A DNA stretch of 9,907 nt from Clostridiales bacterium (lineage in GTDB: Bacteria; Bacillota; Clostridia; Oscillospirales; Oscillospiraceae). Numbering within the stretch: position 1 is the stretch's first letter; the number at the start of each line of letters is the position of its first letter. The position numbers and the translations under genes were made by a program. The stretch is from NCBI GenBank assembly GCA_019421525.1, contig JAHZFC010000081.1, forward strand, positions 1 through 9,907, written 5' to 3'. Below, one piece after another: positions 6,401 through 9,907 of this stretch. The notes beneath the pieces are model-generated. The model searched no databases. It was given only the letters and a program-made list of their open reading frames with translations, and had not been told where the DNA came from.

Positions 6401-7478
6401 ATGAGGTATGTGATCTGTCTGGTGCTGGGGCTGGCATTGGCGTCAGTTCCTGTGTCGGCGTCGGGGACAGATATCATGGAGGAACAGAAGCAGTCCCTGG
6501 AGCTGGACGAGTTGGAACAGGCTGCTCAGGAGGAACTGGACGGGATGGACATCACCCTGGACGGAGACTGGCAGGACGATCTGTCCCAGCTGCTGGACAC
6601 CGGAACTCAGGAGCTGGGCGGCGTGGTCAAAAAGGCGGTGCGCTCCTGTGTCCTGCTGTTGATCATCGTGCTGTTGTGCACGCTGGGGGAGGCCGTGACC
6701 CAGGCAGGAGAGGCGCGGGGGCTGGCAGTGGCTCCGCTGGCGGGGACGCTGGCGGTGACGGCGGTGGCGGTGACCGACGTCCATTCCCTTTTAGGGATGG
6801 GTACGTCCGCTATCCAACGTCTTGCTGCCAGTGGTGGCCGCTGTGACAGCGGCCACCGGGGCTATCACGGGAGCGGCAGCCCGGCAGATGGCAGCAGCTC
6901 TTTTTTCCGGTTTACTGGTGGATCTGATCGACCGGCTGCTGGTGCCGCTGGTCTACGGCTACATCGCGGCCAGTGTGGCCTATGCTGCGGTGGGGAACGA
7001 GGGCCTCAAACGACTGGCTGCCCTGATCAAATGGCTGGCCACCACCATCCTGACCATCGTACTGTTGGTGTTCGTGGGCTATCTGACCGTCAGCGGCATC
7101 ATCGCGGGCTCCGCAGATGCCGCCACGGTAAAGGCGGCGAAATTCGCCATCTCCGGGGCGGTACCCGTGGTAGGAGGTATCCTGGCCGACGCATCGGAGA
7201 GCATTTTAGCAGCGGCAGGCGTCCTGTGCAGCACAGTGGGCGTATTCGGGATGGTGGTGGTGCTGGCGATCTGCCTGCTGCCCTTTTTGCAGCTGGCGGT
7301 CCACTATCTGATATACAAGCTGACCGCCGCATTGTCCGCCACCGTGGGCGGCGGGAGAGTGTGCGGCCTGATCGACAGCATCTCCGGTGCCTTCGGACTG
7401 ATCCTGGGGATGACAGGCGCCTGCGCACTGCTGCTGCTGGTGGCCCTGGTGTCCTCCATCACGGTGGTGACAGTATGA
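6401..7478 (+). pseudogene. spoIIIAE: spoIIIAE broken by a frameshifting internal deletion near 6815
   Basis: Known role: SpoIIIAE is the large polytopic membrane subunit of the SpoIIIA channel, with a signal sequence, needed for late forespore gene expression. The ATG at 6401 has a good site (AGGAGGGGG). The N-terminal part, about 138 residues, has a signal peptide (MRYVICLVLGLALASVPVSA), an acidic region, a membrane segment near 85-97 and ends at GMGTSAI. The rest of the family continues in a different frame from 6816 to 7478: NVLLPVVAAVTAATGA, several membrane segments, the signature AKFAISGAVPVVGGILADA, and the C-terminus SSITVVTV. The two halves abut with only one base between them, while family members I recall have about seven more residues there (the FxxxLLP region). 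A loss of about 20 nt accounts for both the missing residues and the frame change. There is no ribosome-binding site for the second half (a TTG at 6822 is the only nearby start). The stop overlaps the spoIIIAF start as ATGA. Confidence 0.85.
6833..6857 (+). repeat. 10-bp inverted repeat in spoIIIAE just after the lesion
   Basis: GGTGGCCGCT (6833-6842) and AGCGGCCACC (6848-6857) are exact reverse complements around a 5-nt loop (GTGAC). It codes for part of the conserved VVAAVTAAT segment. No T-run follows, so it is not a terminator. Confidence 0.7.
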
Positions 7479-7966
7479 CGGAGCTCATCAGACAATGGAT
7501 CATCTCAGTGACCTGCGCGGCCATGCTCACGGCGGTGATCCAGCCCCTGCTGCCCAAGGGTGGGACCGGGGCGGCAGGCCGGCTGGCCGGGGGATTGCTG
7601 CTGCTGATCGCAACCGTGCAGCCCCTGGTGGGGCTCGACTATGACAGCCTGGCCCAGTCCATGACACAGCTGCGGCTGGAGCAGTCCACGTCCTCCCAGG
7701 AGCTGGCGGAGATCAACAGCGGACTGCTGGAAGAACTCATAGAAGAGCAGACGCAATCATATATTTTGGACAAGGCGCAGGAGCTCGGCATGACATGCCA
7801 GGTGACGGTCACCTGTGAGCGCCGGGATGAGGGGATACCGTTCCCCAGATCTGTCACTGTGTCTGGCTCATTTACCCAGGAGCAGGCTGACCGCCTCTCT
7901 CAGATCATCGAGGCAGACCTGGCCATCCCGGCTGATGCCCAGACCTATGAGAGGGAGGTGGAATGA
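7475..7966 (+). CDS. spoIIIAF: SpoIIIAF, stage III sporulation protein AF
   Basis: This 163-residue protein starts at the ATG within the spoIIIAE stop (ATGA overlap), MTELIRQWIISVTCAAMLTA. It has two N-terminal membrane segments (about 9-25 and 33-50) and then a soluble domain; the family start (xxWxxxIxxxxxxxxxxExLLP type) is recognisable in WIISVTCAAMLTAVIQPLLPKG. The membrane-proximal part is helical (LEQSTSSQELAEINSGLLEELIEEQ), followed by a compact alpha/beta domain ending in IEADLAIPADAQTYEREVE, consistent with the ring-building fold assigned to SpoIIIAF. The same frame is open upstream through the shifted spoIIIAE region, but that extension is spurious. Translation is probably coupled to spoIIIAE, so the lesion upstream could change expression. 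It overlaps spoIIIAG by 4 nt. Confidence 0.9.
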   Translation: MTELIRQWIISVTCAAMLTAVIQPLLPKGGTGAAGRLAGGLLLLIATVQPLVGLDYDSLAQSMTQLRLEQSTSSQELAEINSGLLEELIEEQTQSYILDKAQELGMTCQVTVTCERRDEGIPFPRSVTVSGSFTQEQADRLSQIIEADLAIPADAQTYEREVE

Positions 7967-8472
7967 TGGAGCTGGAGGCGGTCAAAAAAAAGCTGGCGGG
8001 GTGGAGCAGACGGTTGGGCACCTATAAATATGTGCTCCTGGTGATCGCGGCGGGCGTCGTGCTCCTGCTTTGGCCGGGGCCTGCGGACGATGATCCGTCC
8101 GCGCAGACGGATCGGGAAGAGGAGACGTTTTCCGTGGCAGATATGGAAGCGCAGCTGGAAGAGATCCTGAGCCGGATCGAGGGCGCGGGCCAGGTATCGG
8201 TCATGCTGACGGTCAAGAGCGGGATGGAGCGGGTCCTGGCACAGGACGGGACCCTCAGCACGGAAGAGGAGAGCATCCAGACTGTGGTCATCTCCACGGG
8301 GAGCGGGAGCGAAGAGGTGGTGGTGCTCAAGCAGTACTACCCCACGTTCCAGGGGGCGCTGGTGGTATGCTCCGGCGGCGGGGACGCCCAGGTGCAGCTG
8401 CTGATCACACAAGCGGTCTCCGCCCTGACCGGGCTGAGCGCAGCGAGGATCTCGGTATGTCAGGGAGTCTGA
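7963..8472 (+). CDS. spoIIIAG: SpoIIIAG, stage III sporulation protein AG
   Basis: This 169-residue protein has a short basic cytoplasmic N-terminus, one membrane segment (YKYVLLVIAAGVVLLLW, 21-37), an acidic linker and a C-terminal ring-building domain. Conserved features are MEAQLEEILSRIEGAGQVSVMLTV (61-84) and the C-terminal block GALVVCSGGGDAQVQ (131-145), followed by ITQAVSALTGLSAARISV, typical of SpoIIIAG. Known biology: it forms a large oligomeric ring in the intermembrane space, related to secretin-associated and EscJ/PrgK-type rings. Two adjacent ATGs (7963 and 7966) are possible; GGGAGGTG lies 2 and 5 nt before them, so 7966 may be the real start. The first ATG overlaps the spoIIIAF stop. 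Confidence 0.95.
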   Translation: MMELEAVKKKLAGWSRRLGTYKYVLLVIAAGVVLLLWPGPADDDPSAQTDREEETFSVADMEAQLEEILSRIEGAGQVSVMLTVKSGMERVLAQDGTLSTEEESIQTVVISTGSGSEEVVVLKQYYPTFQGALVVCSGGGDAQVQLLITQAVSALTGLSAARISVCQGV

Positions 8473-8506
8473 CCTCCCAAATGATTTCAAATGGAGGCGT
8501 GAAGCA

Positions 8507-9094
8507 ATGAATCTGTGGAAAAGGAACGCGGTCATCGTGGCCATCGTATTGTTCGTAGGTGCGGCTGTGTACCTGAACTGGTCCTATAATCAGTCTGGGA
8601 CGGCAGATGCCGACGCGGACGCCCAGGGCTCCGCCAAGATATTGGGGCAGGCATCCCTGGTAAACGGGGAGGAAGAAGAGGACTCCCTCCTGACCGATGG
8701 GGACACCCAGGCGGATGATACGACGGCCCAGACCGACACTGGATATTTCGCCACTGCCCGCCTGAACCGCCAGCAGGCCCGGGACAGCGCTCTGGAGCTG
8801 CTCCAGGAGGCGGCGGCGGATGAGGCGGCAGAGCAGACGGTGATCGACGAGGCCAATCAGTCCATCCAGACCATGGCGGCCTATACCCTGTCGGAGGCTC
8901 AGGTGGAGAACCTGGTGGTCGCCAAGGGATATGCGGACTGTATCTGCTTCATCAACGACAACAGTGCCAGCGTGGTGGTGGCATCCACCGAGAGCGGCCT
9001 GACGGAGACCGACATCGCCCGGATCGCGGAGATCGTGACTGAGGAGACAGGGCTGTCTGTGGGCCAGGTGAAGATCATCGAAGCAGATCCCTGA
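8507..9094 (+). CDS. spoIIIAH: SpoIIIAH, stage III sporulation protein AH
   Basis: This 195-residue protein closes the operon. MNLWKRNAVIVAIVLFVGAAVYLNW is the family N-terminus with a single membrane anchor (about 7-24). A long acidic linker rich in Ala, Asp and Glu follows, then YFATARLNRQQARDSALELL (80-99), the SpoIIIAH signature, and a ring-building domain related to YscJ/FliF ending at GQVKIIEADP. Known biology: it binds forespore SpoIIQ across the intermembrane space and anchors the channel. GGAGGCG (8493-8499) lies 7 nt before the ATG. It starts 34 nt after spoIIIAG. I see no strong terminator before the next promoter. Confidence 0.96.
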   Translation: MNLWKRNAVIVAIVLFVGAAVYLNWSYNQSGTADADADAQGSAKILGQASLVNGEEEEDSLLTDGDTQADDTTAQTDTGYFATARLNRQQARDSALELLQEAAADEAAEQTVIDEANQSIQTMAAYTLSEAQVENLVVAKGYADCICFINDNSASVVVASTESGLTETDIARIAEIVTEETGLSVGQVKIIEADP

Positions 9095-9112
9095 TGCCAG
9101 TGGAAAAATAGG

Positions 9113-9141
9113 TTGTAATTTTAGCCTTTTGGTGATACAAT
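9113..9141 (+). promoter_or_regulatory. Candidate sigma-A promoter for the Asp23-family gene
   Basis: TTGTAA (9113-9118, 4 of 6) and TACAAT (9136-9141, 5 of 6) are separated by 17 nt, in an AT-rich island within the 122-nt gap after spoIIIAH. Transcription would begin near 9148, leaving a leader of about 70 nt before the ATG at 9217. This separates a housekeeping gene from the sporulation operon. Confidence 0.65.
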
Positions 9142-9216
9142 AACCAGCAAGAAAGACTTTCTGGATCGGGCGGGTCTTCGTCCCTTCCGTATCACTTGAA
9201 AAGGAGCGTGGCTCAC

Positions 9217-9579
9217 ATGGCCGAAGGAAGAGAATATATCTCCCGTCCTGACGAGATGGGGCAGATCAATATCTCGGAAGAGGTGCTGGCGACTATCGCC
9301 GCCGCCGCCGCGTTGGAGGTTGAGGGGGTCAGTTCTCTGGCTGCCGGGTTTGGCAACGAGATGACATCCTCCCGCAAGGGACTATCCAAGGCCGTGCATC
9401 TGTCCGTGGACGAGGACAAGGTGACGGTGGAGGTCGCCCTGCTGGTCAGCTATGGCTATGCCGTCCCTACGGTGGCCAGGGCGGTGCAGGAGGCAGTCAT
9501 CAGCGCGGTGGAGAACACCAGCGGGCTGAATGTGGGCTGTGTCAACGTGTCGGTGATCGGCGTGACCTTCCACAAATAA
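9217..9579 (+). CDS. Asp23/Gls24 (YqhY-like) family protein
   Basis: This 120-residue protein has the Asp23/Gls24 domain through nearly its whole length: GQINISEEVLATIAAAAALEVEGV (about 15-38), then DKVTVEVALLVSYGYAVPTVARAVQEAV (about 67-94) and the ending VNVSVIGVTF. The family includes the abundant membrane-associated Asp23 and the Bacillus YqhY protein, which is linked to fatty-acid synthesis (acetyl-CoA carboxylase) control. The ATG at 9217 is preceded by AAAGGAG (9200-9206) with about 10 nt spacing; an upstream in-frame TTG at 9196 lies before this site and is rejected. It lies between spoIIIA and nusB, which matches yqhY gene order, and has its own promoter and terminator. There is no signal peptide. 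Confidence 0.92.
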   Translation: MAEGREYISRPDEMGQINISEEVLATIAAAAALEVEGVSSLAAGFGNEMTSSRKGLSKAVHLSVDEDKVTVEVALLVSYGYAVPTVARAVQEAVISAVENTSGLNVGCVNVSVIGVTFHK

Positions 9580-9594
9580 GATCAGGAACACCCA

Positions 9595-9629
9595 GACGCC
9601 GGGCGGGAGAACTGCCCGGCGTCATTTTG
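9595..9629 (+). terminator. Intrinsic terminator after the Asp23-family gene
   Basis: GACGCCGGGC (9595-9604) and GCCCGGCGTC (9614-9623) are perfect 10-bp arms around a 9-nt loop, followed by ATTTTG. It lies 15 nt after the Asp23-family stop. The T-run is short, so read-through into nusB is possible. Confidence 0.75.
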
Positions 9630-9663
9630 TGCAAAGATCTCGCAGAAAACAGGAGAGAAATAT

Positions 9664-9723
9664 ATGGCCAAGGGGGTTTCCTTTTTTTCGGGAAGTGTGT
9701 ATAATATTCAGGAATATGCATGA
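9664..9723 (+). CDS. Possible 19-residue ORF upstream of nusB
   Basis: ATG at 9664 has an excellent AGGAGAG (9651-9657) 6 nt before it and runs 19 codons (MAKGVSFFSGSVYNIQEYA) to a TGA. I recognise no family. It contains the candidate nusB promoter, so a transcript starting there could not translate it; only read-through from upstream could. It may be a leader peptide or chance. Confidence 0.2.
   Translation: MAKGVSFFSGSVYNIQEYA
9677..9705 (+). promoter_or_regulatory. Candidate sigma-A promoter for nusB
   Basis: A perfect TATAAT (9700-9705) lies 17 nt after a weak TTTCCT (9677-9682, 3 of 6). A T7 tract followed by CGGGA (9682-9693) sits between them and matches the same string before the TATAAT at 3098. 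The start site would be near 9712, about 64 nt before the nusB ATG. Confidence 0.5.
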
Positions 9724-9742
9724 TCGGTGAATTTACTGCTTG

Positions 9743-9759
9743 CGGCGGCCCGCCCGCCG
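9743..9759 (+). repeat. Short GC hairpin in the nusB leader
   Basis: CGGCGG (9743-9748) and CCGCCG (9754-9759) pair around CCCGC, ending 2 nt before the ribosome-binding site AAAGGA (9762-9767). It could affect initiation or be a by-product of local GC richness. Confidence 0.35.
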
Positions 9760-9775
9760 GGAAAGGATGAGGAGC

Positions 9776-9907
9776 ATGACCAGAAGCGCTGCCCGGGAGA
9801 TCGCGGTCCATTTTGCCTTTGAGCTGGGGTTTTCCGACCTGACCGCAGACCAGCTGCTGGAGCGAGATCTGACGCCGGAGTTTTTTGCCCTGCTGGGCGA
9901 GGAGGAG
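9776..9907 (+). CDS. nusB: NusB, transcription antitermination factor, 3'-truncated by the window
   Basis: Only the first 44 codons are present (the family is about 130-150 residues or longer in this lineage). The start MTRSAAREIAVHFAFELGF matches the NusB N-terminus, where the conserved RxxAxxxAxxxLF-type helix begins; DLTADQLLERDLTPEFFALLGEEE fits the longer NusB of Oscillospiraceae. NusB binds the boxA RNA together with NusE (S10) and prevents premature termination in rRNA operons. AAAGGA (9762-9767) lies 8 nt before the ATG. Placement after an Asp23-family gene matches the yqhY-nusB order of Firmicutes and supports the call. The promoter at 9700 probably drives it. Confidence 0.8.
   Translation, partial: MTRSAAREIAVHFAFELGFSDLTADQLLERDLTPEFFALLGEEE

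Noticed and set aside
6794..6860. Programmed +1 frameshift in spoIIIAE
   Set aside because: No slippery codon or internal stop resembling known +1 sites is visible, and conserved residues are missing as well as the frame being shifted, which points to a deletion or sequence error.
6822..7478. Second half of spoIIIAE as an independent gene starting at TTG 6822
   Set aside because: No ribosome-binding site precedes the TTG, and the protein begins mid-domain in a conserved family, so it is the separated C-terminal part of spoIIIAE.
9196..9216. Upstream TTG start for the Asp23-family gene
   Set aside because: It lies upstream of the AAAGGAG ribosome-binding site that serves the ATG at 9217, and the extra residues are not part of the family.
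1..9907. CRISPR array, tRNA/rRNA, insertion sequence, phage or toxin-antitoxin genes
   Set aside because: I looked for regularly spaced repeats, cloverleaf-like stems and transposase-like proteins; none was found, and nearly all sequence is explained by the listed genes.

Overview
The window is GC-rich and almost fully coding, and every convincing gene lies on the + strand. A complete spoIIIA sporulation operon, a split hisI/hisE pair, an Asp23-nusB tail and the protein sequences together point to an endospore-lineage anaerobic Firmicute. A gut Oscillospiraceae relative (Flavonifractor / Pseudoflavonifractor / Lawsonibacter type) is my best guess. That assignment rests on protein flavour and gene order, not on a database search.

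Layout. (1) Positions 1-1106 hold the C-terminal part of an LTA-synthase-type sulfatase / phosphoglycerol transferase, cut by the window edge. (2) Positions 1121-4201 hold a tight late-histidine cluster: hisA, hisF, an unrecognised 60-codon gene, hisI, hisE, then a Bax-inhibitor-1 family membrane protein. A likely sigma-A promoter sits in the 3' end of hisI and could drive hisE and the BI-1 gene separately. The block ends at a perfect 24-bp-arm palindrome that looks like a bidirectional terminator. (3) Positions 4278-9094 hold the spoIIIA operon (AA, AB, AC, AD, AE, AF, AG, AH) behind a plausible sigma-E promoter. Five of the seven junctions are stop/start overlaps. (4) Positions 9113-9907 hold an Asp23/Gls24-family gene with its own sigma-A-like promoter and terminator, then the first 44 codons of nusB behind another promoter.

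How the genes work together. HisI, HisE, HisA and HisF catalyse consecutive or near-consecutive middle steps of histidine synthesis, from PR-ATP to imidazole glycerol phosphate; HisF needs HisH, which is not in this window. SpoIIIAA-AH build the mother-cell half of the channel that spans the double membrane around the forespore and sustains late forespore sigma-G activity.

The most notable observation is that spoIIIAE is broken in this sequence. Its N-terminal and C-terminal halves are both well conserved but sit in different frames, and a short conserved stretch (about 7 residues, best explained by loss of about 20 nt) is missing at the join near 6815. If real, this should block sporulation at stage III; it may instead be an assembly or sequencing error. 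The shifted frame happens to stay open all the way into spoIIIAF, giving a 521-codon chimeric ORF that could mislead automatic annotation. I see no CRISPR array, rRNA, tRNA, insertion sequence or phage gene, and no convincing undescribed multi-gene system.
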